A stretch of DNA of 64,000 nucleotides from Nilaparvata lugens. Taxonomy: Eukaryota; Arthropoda; Insecta; Hemiptera; Delphacidae. The position numbers and the translations under genes were made by a program. Shown here piece after piece: positions 18,761 to 30,485 of this stretch. The notes beneath the pieces are model-generated. The model was not told the DNA's origin, searched no databases, and saw only the letters and a program-made list of their open reading frames with translations. Within the stretch, counting starts at the first letter, position 1. Each line of letters starts with the position of its first letter. Where the stretch lies: assembly GCF_014356525.2 (NCBI RefSeq), contig NC_052511.1, positions 8,092,500 through 8,156,499 of the forward strand, given 5' to 3'.

Positions 18761-21216
18761 AGTGAGATCCACGTTATAATGGCAGTATTTGATTAACATT
18801 GGTGTGTTGCTATCCTTGTCTATCATTCCACAAAGCAGATATAGTGTGGTCCACGTTAGTGGTAGAGGCAGTATATGATTAACATTGGTGTTGCTATACT
18901 TGTCTATAGTGAGGTCCACGTTATAATGGCAGTGAAGAAAGATAGGAGAAAAACGTTGCCAATTCTCTCCATTCTGCCACTGACTGTACACAGCTGTTAC
19001 TCAATTCATCCCATTAAATTTAATCCAATAATAATTATCATTTCCTTGATAAAATAATCAATTCAAATAATCATGTCAAATTAATCAAGAAAATATATTT
19101 TTTCATAATTTGATTAAAAAATTTGCTTCCATAACTGAGATCAGATTTCTATTTTTATACAAACCTGAAATGGCGGCTAATTTAAAAAGCTGTGATACAA
19201 CGATCTGAATTTCAAAACAACAGAAATTGAGTTATTATTTGGTAGGTATTCTATTCCAAATCCTTTTTAAAATAATAGAAAAATAGAAATCCTATTTAAA
19301 AATGAGTAATTTCAATGGATTAATTCTGAAATAACTTTTCAATATTATTTATACCGGTACGAGTAGGTCTAACCTATACCGGTAGACTAACTTAAGCATG
19401 GATGAAGTCTAGGATGGTTAGTTATCAACTTTTAAAATGTCATTTCAGGTATTTTAATTTGTGTTTCTCATACGGTAATGTTTAAAAATTATTTCATCGT
19501 TTCAAAAATACATTTTAAATCAATTATACGACTTGTGTACTCAAGTATTTGAGAATTTTTTTGTTCAGTTTTGTACAGTCACTGTCAAAAGTAAATATAA
19601 AAGCAAAGTAAACATTGCAAAGCGAGAGAGAGATAGTGCTATATGTTTTGTTGTATGATAGAAAAGGACAACAACAGTATTGTCAATCGTACACTGCCAT
19701 TATAATGTGGACCTCACTATATCATTCGACAAAGCAAAATATAGTGAGGTCCACGTTATAATGGCAGTATATGATTAGCATCGGTGTTGCTATCCTTGTC
19801 TATCATTCGACAAAGCAGTTGGCGTTATCCTTTTCTAGCACCGCGACGTTGCCATAAAAATTTTCAACAATTTGGAAATATAATTGATTAACAAAATATT
19901 CAATCTCAATTATAAATATTCATTATTTATATTTGATTAACATTGGTGTAGTCATCCTTGTCTATCATTCGACAAAGCAGATATAGTGAAGTCCACGTTA
20001 TAATGGCAGTATTTGATTAACATTGGTGTTGCTATCCTTGTCATCATTCGACAAAGCAGTTGGCGTTATCCTTTTCTAGCTCCGCGACGTTGCCATAAAA
20101 TTTTTCAATAATGTAGAAATATAATTAACAAAATATCCAATATCGATTATAAATATTCATTATTTATATTTGACTAGCCGTCAGGCTCGCTTCGCTCGCC
20201 ATATCCGTCTAGACAGGGGGCTCTGCCCCCTGGTCTCCCGTAAAAAAACAGGCTCGCTTCGCTCGCCATATCCATCTGCCCAGGGGGCTCCGCCCCCTGG
20301 ACCCCCGTAAAAAAATGAGATCAGCGGGCGAGCGAAGCTCGCTATATCAGGCGATATAATAATACCCAGGAATAGCTCTGATTGAAGTAGCAGTGCCCAA
20401 TCAATTTTTCCGCGATAAATGCATATCAATCTTCAACTTGGTGCCAACCTAACAAAGTCAACTCAACTTTATGCCAACCTGACAAAATTATTAATTTAGT
20501 TACCAGTTAACAACTGTTTCGAAAAGGTACTCTCTCTAATCTAGATTATAGTTTTATGGTAACTTATGCTATGGACATTTTTAAATTATAATTAAGAGAT
20601 TGGAATAAGAAGAATATACATGCTAAAAGACGAACTTCAAACCCTTAAAAACCACCCTTAGAGTTGAAATATTGCCAAAAGATTTCTTAGTGCGCCTCTA
20701 AAGGGCCAACTGAACATACCTACCAAATTTGAACGTTTTTGGTCTGGTAGATTTTTAGTTTTGCGAGTGAGTGAGTGAGTGAGTGCCATTTCGCTTTTAT
20801 ATATATATAGATTATAACATTGGTGTTGCTATCCTCGTCTATCATTCGACAAAGCAGTTGGTGCTATCCTTTTCTAGCACCGCGACGTTGCCAGATCGTT
20901 TTTCAACAATGTAGAAATATAATTAATCAACAAAATATTCAATCTTAATTATAAATATTCATCAATTAATCATTGAATAATATATTTACTTGATGAATGA
21001 AATATAATTAATCTTAAGGTTTCTAAAACAAGAGTGAACAGAATATGGGCCGTATTCATAAAAATGAAAGATTACCTTCCAAGTAAAAGATAGGAGTATA
21101 AGGTTATCATTGTGATAAGATCAGATACCGGTAACAGCTATCCTTTCTTTAGAAGGCAAAGAATTTGCAAAACTGTTCTCCTATCTTTCTCCACTGCCAT
21201 TATAACGTGGACCCCA
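18761..21216. repeat. Amplified tract of TATAGTGAGGTCC-family MITE units
   Basis: TIR-like GAGGTCCACGTTATAATGGC recurs at about 18765, 18905, 19745 and, with changes, 18845 and 19985. Complement-strand ends lie near 19690-19725 and 21195-21220. Between them TTGATTAACATTGGTGTTGC, TATCATTCGACAAAGCAG and AATATTCAATCTCAATTA repeat. Units are head-to-tail as well as inverted, so the element has multiplied locally rather than by separate insertions. A Helitron sits at 20174-20811. Confidence 0.7.
20174..20811 (-). mobile_element. Hel-1 Helitron nested in the MITE tract
   Basis: Plus strand reads A|CTAGCCGTCAGGCTCG at the left and TATATATATAGA|T at the right. Flanks TATATTTGA and TTATAACATTGG join to give nearly the uninterrupted MITE sequence seen at 19925-19945, with no target duplication. 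638 bp. The 3' end carries a partial second CAGGCTCGCTTCGCTCGCC copy. Confidence 0.8.
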
Positions 21217-21845
21217 CTTCAGTCGTGCTGAATGGGCGGGCGAGACAATGTTTACTCACGCAGAGATGGTTATTTCATCCCTATTAATTAGAGTTTTGAA
21301 TGGAGAAGATCAGATCAAAATCTAAGCAGCTTGATAGATTTGACTTCTGGAAACATGATATGGATTTGATACACTCGCATTGAGAAACTATCCAATGGAA
21401 TGTCAGTGAAACCTAAAAAAGTAAATTGGTCAATTTCTTCACATAACTTATAAATGAACCCAATCAGTAAATTTGTTCAAGTATTTAATTATTGCTTTTT
21501 CGAACAGCTACTTTGTGAGACATAGCTTGCGTGAATGAGACAGTAACCGTATTATATCTATTTTTAGAGTAGTAGGCCTAATTTGTGTCCTAGTATTTGT
21601 TGAAAAAAATTTAAATCTATCCAAAATTGAAAAGACAAAATCAACAAATTTGATTTCAACCACGAATGCGGTGATGAAATATCATTGGGGAGTAGTGTTA
21701 GCAATGTGTAAAGCATAGTAATAATTATTGATTAAATGTTCTCAAGTAAGTAATTCCAACTTGACTAGATGGATCGTCAAAAACTAATGACGTCTTCAGG
21801 CGTCAAGATAGGTACGTAGTTTTGAGTCTATTTTAATCTATTTTC
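21217..21845. other. No feature seen
   Basis: AT-rich unique sequence; no open frame or family recognised. Confidence 0.5.
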
Positions 21846-22242
21846 GACCGAGCGAAGTGAGGTCTAAGATTCATCTATTTTTGACCGAGCAAAGTGAGGT
21901 CTAAGATTCAAGTCGACGGTATTTCTCTTAATGTTTAAATGTTTATATGTTGCGCTCAATGTTTATATATTTACGTCGAAACGCGGTAATAGATTTTCAT
22001 GAAATTTGACAGGTATGCTTGCATTTCAAGGATAATATAAAGGAAAAAGGAGCCTCCTTCATACGCCAATATTAGAGTAGAAATCAGACTATAGAATTAT
22101 TCATCATAAATCAGCTGACAAGTGATTACACAGATGTGTGGAGAAGCCAGTCTATTGCTGTATTTCCATAAGGTCTTTAGTTTCAATCAGGTACTTGTGG
22201 ATGAGAATACTGCGTGAGGCCTACTGTTCACAGAACTACTAG
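21846..22242 (+). mobile_element. GACCGAGCG element, copy 4, with duplicated 5' end
   Basis: GACCGAGCGAAGTGAGGTCT at 21846 is repeated at 21883 with one change. The rest matches copy 1 with a ~55-bp internal deletion after GACAGGTATG, and ends ACTACTAG|T. Confidence 0.7.
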
Positions 22243-22500
22243 TTAAGATAATAATTGTAAAGCAACTCCAATCCGATAATTTACACTTGAGTAAGATTGC
22301 GTTTTATTTCTTGATAAGTTACTTCCATAAGGTTGTATTTCCATAAGGTCTATAGTTTCAATCAGGTACTTGTGGATGAGAATACTGCGTGAGGCCTACC
22401 GTTCACAGAACTACTAGTTAAGATAATAATTCTAAAGCAACTCCAATCCGATAATTTACACTTGAGTAAGATTGCGTTTTATTTCTTGATAAGTTACTTA
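22160..22500. repeat. 175-bp tandem duplication
   Basis: The last ~85 bp of the GACCGAGCG element plus ~90 bp of 3' flank (AAGCAACTCCAATCCGATAA) occur twice, offset 175 bp, with a few substitutions. The duplication therefore postdates the insertion. Confidence 0.85.
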
Positions 22501-23252
22501 CTTTCTTACTTGAAAGATGAAATGAAAATGGAATTGTAGTCCAACTTTAATTCAATTCCTTTAGTTCCTCCTTCTACATCCATGACCAGTGAATTGGATA
22601 AACGGCGTCAAAGAAGCAAGATGGCTGGTCAAACTATACTCTTCTTGTGCGCATCAAAATATTCGTTCTCTGAGTATAATGGATTTCTCTTCATCCAGAT
22701 CTCAACTCAGTTTCTAAAAGCAATACCCTGCAGGCTCAATATAGGAAATATTGAATAACAAACTCAGAAAGGAAATGTTTTTTCAAGAACAATTGCTTTC
22801 TCAATGTATACGTTTCTCTTTCACTTAATATTACAGTTGAACACTGGTTATTACCAAGAATTCTATGATGTTAGTTCTGTAAAAATGATCGTCTTCTTCT
22901 TCTCCTTTTTTTTCTTCTCCTTTTTTTTCTTCTCCTTCTCATTCTCCCAACGTGCTCCTTCCAGAAACGACGATGCTGGTAAACCTTCTCTCCCAGACGC
23001 TACACTTCTTCCAGTGAAAATGAACACTTCAACATTCTCCACCTGATTTCTCCTTCATTTCTTCATTCTCCACCTGATTCCCTTCCACCTGATTCTTCGT
23101 GTATAGTTTGTTTGCACCAGAGAAAAGATAGAGATATACCTATTCTATCGTTTACAGTCAGTTTCCACTGTAGTTTTTCTTGGATCGATATTTATAACAT
23201 GCTACAATATTGTCACCTACTAAATTAATACTGTAGATTCACGTTGTTGCAG
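22501..23252. other. Unique sequence with a CTT tract
   Basis: TTTTCTTCTCC repeats at 22893-22945. The 80-codon plus-strand frame at 22804-23046 contains this tract and has no recognised domain. Confidence 0.45.
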
Positions 23253-24382
23253 CATAGAGAAACAATAGCGTAAGTAGATGTCCCATGGTATAGGACTTTT
23301 ATGTCGCAACTTTTACTGTTAACTCAAGCCGATTATTGTCAATTACTGTCGATTATTGTCGATTTTTAATGTTATGGAGGGGTGAGAGTGTATGAACGGC
23401 ACAATATGATAGCCTATAGCTTCACGGGAAAGAACTACGTGGATTATCGGCTTGAGATAACAGTAAAAATTGCGACATAAACGCCCTATACCATGGGATA
23501 TCTACTTATTGGGTCATATGACTAAAGTTGAGCATTTGCTTATATTTCTAAAATATGGAGCATTTGCTCCATTTTCTATGAATAAACGTGAGCAAAACCT
23601 TTTGCGCATGCTCATCGCGAAAATAGTTTGAGCATCTGCTGAAAAGTAAAAGCTTATACTCAAAATTGTATGAATAAACTAGAGCATTTGCTCAACTTTT
23701 GAAGCAAATGCTTCAAAAAAGGTGAGTCTAGTCTAGAGCAGCTTATTACCTTTTGCTCATAGTAAAATGGCTCAACTAATTCGTATGAGGAAGAGGAAAC
23801 TATACCAGATACGATCACAACCAATAGTTGAGAACTATAAAACTCTTTTAAGATTCAACAATGATATAATATCACCATTATTCCTACAAAAGAATAAATA
23901 CAAAAGATAGCCATCACAAAATAGGAAATAGGCATTAAAGAAGATGAGAGTGTAGACGATTATAAGAAGCTATTGATATTATAAGAATATGCTGAAGATT
24001 ATTATAGAGATGACATTTTTTCACGCTATTATTTCAAAATTCTAAACTCAACTAACCTAAAACTAAATTCATAAATAGAAAACAGAGCAGACGACGCAAA
24101 CACAAGCGGTGCCCCCTACTTGCATATTTAGCGCCTCCGTGATCTATAAAACAAAGTAAGGCTACAAAAGCGAATCAGCTGATGAATAATCTTTAAAATA
24201 CGTGAGCATTTGCTCCAGAGTTCAGGAGCATAAGGTAAGAGTATAAGGTAAAGCTTATTCATATAAAAATGAGCAAATGCTTTTGCTTCTACATTTTGCT
24301 CATGAGCAAAACCTTATGCTCCATGCTCTTGCTCATGAGCATTTGCTCTGGTTTTATTCATATGGGCCATTGTTTCTCTATG
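23253..24382. mobile_element. CATAGAGAAAC element split by another element
   Basis: Left end CATAGAGAAACAATAGCG at 23253; right end is the complement TTGTTTCTCTATG. Flanked on both sides by GTTGCAG, a 7-bp target duplication. The arms fold on themselves for ~80 bp (CCCATGGTATAGG / CCTATACCATGGG). A second element (23511-24368) sits near the right end. Other copies: 52057, 59354 and 62119. Confidence 0.8.
23511..24368. mobile_element. AGCAAATGCTC iteron MITE nested in the above
   Basis: Ends GGGTCATATGACTAAAG and CATATGGGCC are imperfect TIRs, flanked by ATT on both sides (23508-23510, 24369-24371). The terminal ~200 bp on each side are full of GAGCATTTGCTC-like palindromes. The AT-rich centre (23800-24180) shows no coding remnant. 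Confidence 0.65.
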
Positions 24383-24855
24383 GTTGCAGGGAACGGTGGT
24401 GTTGAAAAAGGTTACTTATCATAAGTTCGAAGTTTTCGTTTGTTGTAATCAGACCAGAATGCTTCAATTCAATTACATAGCGTAGTAGTTACAAGTTTTT
24501 ATCAAGTTTTTTTAAGTAAAAACTTCCGCAAGTAAAGTGAGTAAACCGATTTCGGTGGAAGTTTGCAGTTTCGTGTAAGCTCATAATCCACCTCTCAGTA
24601 CTTGCAGCGAACAACAGAATGTCTCTTCCAGGATGCAAGCTGGAAATTTCAGATTTTTCAAGTTGTTTGCAACTCAGCGGATTACCAGTTGCCATATTTT
24701 GTAAGGAATTTACACTTCTCCACTCAGTTTTTAATCTCTTATCATGATTTAACGAAATTGAGGTGTTGATTTAGTAGCCTAATCTCATGATATTATTTGT
24801 TTGTTAGCCTAAATTTGACAAGTTTTCAATAACATGGTTCGGTTACTTAATTGAT
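24383..24855. other. Unique sequence
   Basis: A 68-codon minus-strand frame (24489-24695) has no recognised domain. Nothing else seen. Confidence 0.4.
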
Positions 24856-25075
24856 AGGTTTTAAATAAATAAAATAAGTAAATGTTTTTTCCCCAAAAAA
24901 AACTAAAACTACAACATCAATTACACAAAATATTAGATAAATTACAATATTACATACAATAGTTAGTTACAAAAAATTCTTATAATTGTCCTCTACTTGT
25001 TTAGTTTTTTCTGTGTGGAAATTGACCTACTCCACTATGGCGTGCCATGTTCTAGAGTAGGTTTTTTTTAGTTTT
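24856..25075. mobile_element. Possible hairpin retroposon of a third type
   Basis: An AAATAAATAAAATAAG run is followed by AT-rich sequence and then CCTACTC-CACT-ATGGC-GT-GCCAT-GTTCTA-GAGTAGG (25029-25064), a two-tier hairpin with outer 7-bp and inner 5-bp stems. Architecture matches the other hairpin retroposons, but the body sequence does not. Confidence 0.35.
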
Positions 25076-25375
25076 TTTGTGCGTATTATTAATTAGTTAG
25101 TGTTTAGTAAGTCATTAGGTGGTTAGTTGTTATTTGAAATAGTATGGATTCGGTCACTGGGCTTCATATTATTACAAATATATGCATTTGATAGAGATAT
25201 GTGATTTTCGTCGATCAAATTGTAACAAAATTGTGACACGGTAGCTTATTCTCATATACAGAATAAGTAGCCAATACGAGACTTTCATTCTCATCCTACT
25301 GCCTTAATTGCGAGGAAAACTGTCAACAGAGGAAATAAATTAGAAAGTGCATTTGTTCAAATGTTAATTAATGAT

Positions 25376-25485
25376 TATTATTGATTGTAATAATTTATTT
25401 ATTTGATTGTAAGGGTACTGTAAATGTACTGTAACTGTACTGTATTATTTGTAAATTGTGAGAATAAATTGATTTGATTTGATAT
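25376..25485 (+). mobile_element. Retroposon 3' tail
   Basis: TACTGTAACTGTACTGTATT then GAATAAATTGATTTGATTTG, a polyadenylation-like signal followed by a TTGAT pentanucleotide tail. The complementary tail type occurs near 4415. Body not recognised. Confidence 0.4.
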
Positions 25486-25493
25486 TAAACGAA

Positions 25494-25600
25494 AATCCCA
25501 ATTAAATGCTGTAAATCACCCCGAAGATTTCTGCTACTGCACATATTGACAACAAGGTTAACAGCTAGATAGAAGTTCGATGAACGCTCCTATCCAAAAA
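25494..25600. mobile_element. Dispersed repeat fragment, second copy
   Basis: ACGAAAATCCCAATTAAATG...CACCCCGAAGATTTCTGCTA matches 12958-13062. Confidence 0.5.
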
Positions 25601-25890
25601 TTATTTGCGAGCCCAAATTATATACAGAAAAACTGTCTGTATTATCTTAAAATCTCATTCCTTCACAGTTTTTTCAAAGTTTGGATTTTCTTATTGTTTG
25701 TAATTGATTAAATCCATTTCTAAAGTATTTTTACATTTGAGAATATGTATTTTTCGTTTGTCTTGATTGTAAATTTTAGTGTGTAATTAAGAAAGTGACA
25801 CATAACCTAGTTTGATTTGAACTGTCGTATTAATTATAATTGGAACCGTTTTTGTCGTAAGCATGTGGTACTTTTCTGAAACTTGTGTAA
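25601..25890. other. No feature seen
   Basis: AT-rich unique sequence up to the Helitron boundary. Confidence 0.5.
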
Positions 25891-26985
25891 TCTATATAAA
25901 TAAAAGCGAAATGGCACTCACTCACTGACTGACTCACTCACTCGCAGAACTAAAAATCTACCGGACCAAAAACGTTCAAATTTGATAGGTATGTTCAGTT
26001 GGCCCTTTAAGGCGCACTAAGAACGGATTTGGAAAAATTTCCAAAGATACGCCCAAAATCTGCGTTTTTCCAGCATTTGTAGCGTTTTCTCAGCTTTATC
26101 GAGAACAAATGAACAGAAAATGTTCAAATTTAGTACAGATGCTAAGCTAGGGTGTAATAATGTTGTGTTGGGAGGAATTTGAATAACGTCAAAGATACGC
26201 CCAAAATTAGCATTTTTCCAGCATTTTTTTGCTTTTTCTCAGATTTATCGAGAACAAATGAACAGAAATTGTTCAAATTTAGTACAGAAGCTAAGCTAGG
26301 GTGTAATGATGTTGTGTTAGAAGGAATTTGCAATAACGTCAAAGATACGCCCAAAATTAGCGTTTTTCCAGCATTTTTTAGCGTTTTCTCAGCTTTATCG
26401 AGAACAAATGAACAGAAAATGTTCAAAATTAGTACAGATGCTCAGCTAGGGTGTAGTAATGTTGTGTTGGAAGGAATTTGCAATAACGTCAAAGATACGC
26501 CCAAAATTAGAATTTTCCAGCATTTTTTTGCTTTTTCTTAGATTTATCGAGAACAAATGAACAGAAATTGTTCAAATTTAGTACAGAAGCTAAGCTAGGG
26601 TGTAATGATGTTGTGTTAGAAGGGATTTCAAATAAAGCCAAAGACACGCCCAAAATCTGCGTTTTCAGCGTTTTTTTGCGCTTTCTTAGCTTTATCGAGA
26701 ACAAATGAACAGAAAATGTTCAAATTTACTACAGAAGCTCAGCTGGGGTGTAATAATGTTGTGTTAGAAGGAATTTGCAATAACGCCAAAGATACGCCCA
26801 AAACTAGCGTTTTTTTTTTTTTGCTTTTTCTCATTTCTTTCATCAAGTAATAGACACAAAATGTTTACAATATGCAGGCGAGCGAAGCGAGTCCGCTGAT
26901 CTCATTTTTGGACGATCTAGTCGGGGGTCCAGGGGGCGGACCCTGGCTAGACGGATATGGCGATCGAGGCGAGCCTGACGGCTAG
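25891..26985 (+). mobile_element. Complete Hel-1 Helitron with internal satellite
   Basis: 5' A|TCTATATAAATAAAAGCG with ACTC repeats; 3' GACGGCTAG|T preceded by the GCAGGCGAGCGAAGCGAG block. Between lies a ~150-bp tandem repeat (26042-26830). 1,095 bp, no Rep/helicase frame. Confidence 0.8.
26042..26830. repeat. 150-bp satellite inside the Helitron, ~5 copies
   Basis: CAAAGATACGCCCAAAAT (or CAAAGACACGCC) starts at 26042, 26190, 26340, 26490, 26640 and 26787. Each unit ends GCTAAGCTAGGGTGTAATAA-like then TGTTGTGTT. Open frames on both strands across it (26142-26426, 26179-26541, 26507-26704) are the same unit read repeatedly, not genes. Confidence 0.9.
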
Positions 26986-27977
26986 TTTTGAATAAATAAA
27001 TTGATACATAATCGAATAAATAGAGTAACAGAAAGATGATAGGAAAAATGGGAAAATTCATTCGTTGAAAATCTGACCTATGAGTCGTACCTTTAATAAA
27101 AGAAATCCATGGTTATCTTTATAGATGTACAAGGATTGGAAGCTCATGAATAACAAGCTTTATGCAAGCTATTTCAAGTTATATATAATTGAAAGATAAT
27201 AATTAAATAGAAAAAGTTTGTGAAGCCATTTTCGCCTGAACTTGACACACAAGTAACAAAACTAATCCGAGAAAATACAGATTTCTGTGAGCGGCTCGGA
27301 AATTTATCAAAAAGAGTTTCACTCGGAATGAGTTATGGGCTCCCTAAATTCCAGTCGATGTGATGGATTTATGTTCCATTCTCGTAGAAACAGTCAAACA
27401 TTAAAATGGATGAAGTCGAGCCATATTTGAGAGTGAGATCATGTATCGGTTGAAGGTGACATTCAATTGCTTGTGCGAACAGTGCGATTGACATTCAATG
27501 TCTTCGAAACGTTCGCTGCGAACGGTGTTTTGTTTTTCGGAGCCGGATTATGATTTAATTGGTTATTGGCCCTGGGGCCCTTTGCCAGGTTTGGGTGAGA
27601 GGTCCACAGCAGTTATCCAAGGATTATCCCAATGCTGGCCCCTTTGCAATGGCGACTTACGTTTTTTGTATTTCCAATTCAAAGTTCGGCTTTATCGCAG
27701 ACAAGTAGGATGAATATTTTGGGGCCTACATAGGTTGGACACTATTGATTTTGTCATCTACAATTGATCGAAATCTACAATGAATTATTTCCCAAGTAGT
27801 AGATGCTAGTAGTAGTTGTTTGAATTCTATTACTGTTGTTCAATATTAGAAAATCTGGAATAAAATATTGTGATAATTTTCCTCCCTGATCAAATCAACA
27901 AAAATTTTGTTCACAAAATCTATTCAAAAATTAATACTTGAAGACAGAGTTACTGTTGATATCCAGATAAACATCTC
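26986..27977. other. Unique sequence, GC-richer at 27330-27700
   Basis: A 71-codon plus-strand frame at 27498-27713 (MSSKRSLRTVFCFSEPDYDL...) lies in the GC-richer part and has a reasonable residue mix, but no domain is recognised and no splice partner is evident. It is left uncalled. Confidence 0.35.
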
Positions 27978-28226
27978 TTGGTGCTCATTTTAAACCTGCA
28001 GGATATTGATTCCTTATTTGAGAATGATATTGTATCTATGACTGTATCAATAAATAAATTACCAAGACCTAGGCTTGAACATAACAGACGATTTTTCAAG
28101 TATGTAGGTTGTAAGATTTTTAACGCCTTTCAACCTGACTTACAAGAGTGTCAATATAGCCGAGCGGTTAAGGCCAGATTGAAAAAAATCATTGCTGAAA
28201 TTGATGATATTCAATTATTTCTATAA
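27978..28226 (+). pseudogene. LINE ORF2 C-terminal remnant
   Basis: From about 28040 the frame reads INKLPRPRLEHNRRFFKYVG, then CKIFNAF, then SRAVKARLKKI, with the stop at 28227. The order R-x-F-F-K-Y-x-G-x-K-phi-N-x-F followed by a basic helix is the usual extreme C-terminus of LINE reverse transcriptase proteins. The first ~20 codons come from a flanking direct repeat (27990-28046 = 28812-28866), so the LINE part starts inside this frame. No catalytic domain remains. Confidence 0.5.
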
Positions 28227-28750
28227 GAGTATTCTATAATCTAAGGTCGATTTTTACATGTTTGTATCAATTGTTATCATATGCTCGAAAATGTGAATTC
28301 CATTTGTAATTTTGTGTAATTATTGTGTCATAGCACCTTTAATTTACATTGCTTTTTCTGTTAACTGAATAATACTAATGATCACTAAGAATGTGCTGTC
28401 CGCACAAAATCCTGTTTAATTGCTTTATGATTTTATATTTTTTATGTTCAATACTTTTTCTCTAGTAATTTTTTTTTCAAAATTTTACAGTTTTTAAATT
28501 TATGTGTAATATCCATGTATAACTATATTTTCATTTGTTTTTTTACTTATTTCATTTCATTTTTTTTTTATTGTGAATAAAAGCATGAAGAAGGGCCCCA
28601 CACAGGATTACCTTGGGGGTTTCATTTAGACTTTGATATACAATGTATTGTGCATGCGACGGTGTTTGCTACACCAGTTAAGAGTGTTTTTTTGTGAAAT
28701 ATTTTGTACAATGTATGTTGATTGGTCGAATAAATATTATTATATTATGA
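28227..28750 (+). mobile_element. LINE 3' UTR with hairpin and A/T tail
   Basis: AT-rich trailer with CCCC-ACAC-AGG-ATTA-CCT-TGGGG (near 28597), a two-tier hairpin like those of the smaller retroposons, and an end GAATAAATATTATTATATTA. Together with the ORF2 remnant this is a ~700-bp 5'-truncated LINE. Confidence 0.5.
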
Positions 28751-28960
28751 TATACACCCGTATTTTGTATCTTGAAGCACAAATTCCTGATTATGTACAG
28801 TAGAGATGAATTTTAAACCTGCAGGTTATTGATTCCTGATTTGAGAATGATTTTGTATCTATGACTTAATGAATAATCAAATTATATATATTACACCCGT
28901 ATTTTGTATCTTGAAGCACAAATTCCGGATATATACAGTAGAGATGAATTTTCATCTTTC
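28749..28960. repeat. Direct repeats flanking the LINE
   Basis: ACACCCGTATTTTGTATCTT at about 28755 recurs at about 28896. TTTTAAACCTGCAGGTTATT at 28812 matches 27990 on the other side of the LINE. This was a local ~140-bp tandem repeat into which the LINE inserted. Confidence 0.65.
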
Positions 28961-29562
28961 ATATCACGATGGGGAAAACTGATACTTTCGAATGAGGAAA
29001 TATCAACGGTTTATTTTCACTCTCTACTGGATTTTACTTTCAATTAGAACATTTTCCTGGTCTTATCCATTTTCATTTGCTATTTGGAATATTAATTTGT
29101 GATTGGAAGCCAGATCACAGATACATTTTCCTGTTATATTTTCTACTTTTCCATTTCGGAAGAAAATACTGTAGAGAGAAATACAGTGTTTGTTAGCTTG
29201 GTTTTTCAAAAGTATAACTGAATTTTAATTAAATTCCTGCAAATATCAGAGAACTGGAAACACGTTGTATCGAATTCCTCCAAGTTTTTTGGCGCATGAA
29301 ATTAAAATATGAATCAGTTGATTTCTTTTACCGTCGAATGTCATGCACCAATTTTTTCAAAACTTGAATATGAAAAATGAAGAAATTGAAATATAATGAA
29401 GAATAGCGGGGTTATTAATTTGTACAGCTTCATGATACCAGCTTCTTGAAATTGAAATTGAATCTGAAAAGTAATTAAAAACTCCAGATATTACAGTTTA
29501 ATTTTTTTTGTTTCAGCTATTCACAGTAGGTTTATGTATGTGAATATTCTTCCAAAGTATGA
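28961..29562. other. No feature seen
   Basis: AT-rich unique sequence. Confidence 0.5.
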
Positions 29563-29665
29563 TTGGCAAAAGGAACAACATGCTTATAGCCCAAAACTGT
29601 TCCTTTCCCAAATTTTGATTTTGACAGAAAATTTTAACAGACGAGTACCTACTCACCCCCCCCCC
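29563..29665 (-). mobile_element. Hairpin retroposon fragment
   Basis: Hairpin 29564-29608 with TAGCCC loop (AAAGGAACA / TGTTCCTTT stem) and part of the body. The tail side is missing. A run of nine C at about 29656 follows. Confidence 0.45.
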
Positions 29666-29835
29666 CAACCAGTACCCATAGACGTTGCCAATTCGTCAGG
29701 TGTAATTGGAAAATATCAATTTTCATTCTTAATAAGAATGCACAAAGTTGATCAACTCTTATTTGGCAACGTTGCACCCATCTGTTCCCAATTTCCACTG
29801 CACTATTCTCATGCGATCACTATAGTTGAGTAATT

Positions 29836-30485
29836 GACCGAGCGAAGTGAGGTCTAAGATTCAAGTCGACGGTTTGGCATTTCTCTTAAGGATTAAATGT
29901 TTGAATATTTATATGTTGCGCATTTACGGCAAAACGCGGTAATAGATTTTCATGAAATTTGTCAGGTATGTTCCTTTTTAAATTGCGCGTCGACGTATAT
30001 TATAGGCTACAAGGTTTTTGGAAATTTTGCATTTCAAGGAAAATATAAAAGGAAAAAGGAGCCTCCTACATACGTCAATATTAGAGTGAAAATCAGACTA
30101 CAGAATTATTCATCATAAATCAGCTGTCGAGTTGACTATAAATTGCATGCCATGACGCATGCGATTCAATATCTCAATGTAACTTGGTAAAAAATTAGCA
30201 GCTGTGTAGACTATAAATTGCATGCCTCATTGCATGCCTCATTGAATGCAATTTTTATGCACTATTAAATAGGATGCAAAGAACTTACAACAGCTCGTCT
30301 GGGCGCCTAGATGTCTTCTGGTTTTCTCGCGCTAAATTCCGGAAAGCGTTATATGATAATTAAATCTTGTGTAAGCATGATCTGATCAAATAAATAGTTA
30401 GTGTATCAGTGTGGAACTGTGGATGTGCTTATGGTTTGGGACGTCGTTATAACTGCGCGAGGTCTACTGTTCACAGAACTACTAG
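29836..30485 (+). mobile_element. GACCGAGCG element, copy 5, alternative middle
   Basis: 5' half matches copy 1 up to TCATAAATCAGCTG. The centre (30125-30445) is different sequence with TATAAATTGCATGCC twice and no equivalent in the other copies. The last ~35 bp (GCGAGGTCTACTGTTCACAG, ACTACTAG|T) match again. Confidence 0.65.

Noticed and set aside
26142..26704. Several 65-120 codon frames on both strands
   Set aside because: They read the 150-bp satellite repeatedly; period divisible by three keeps them open.
26042..26830. Regularly spaced ~150-bp repeats as a CRISPR array
   Set aside because: Whole units repeat with no unique spacers, and the setting is a eukaryotic Helitron.
28150..28185. 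tRNA-Leu-like string TAGCCGAGCGGTTAAGGC
   Set aside because: It resembles an A box, but there is no B box or acceptor-stem partner downstream, and it lies in frame within the LINE remnant (SRAVKAR), so coincidence is likelier.
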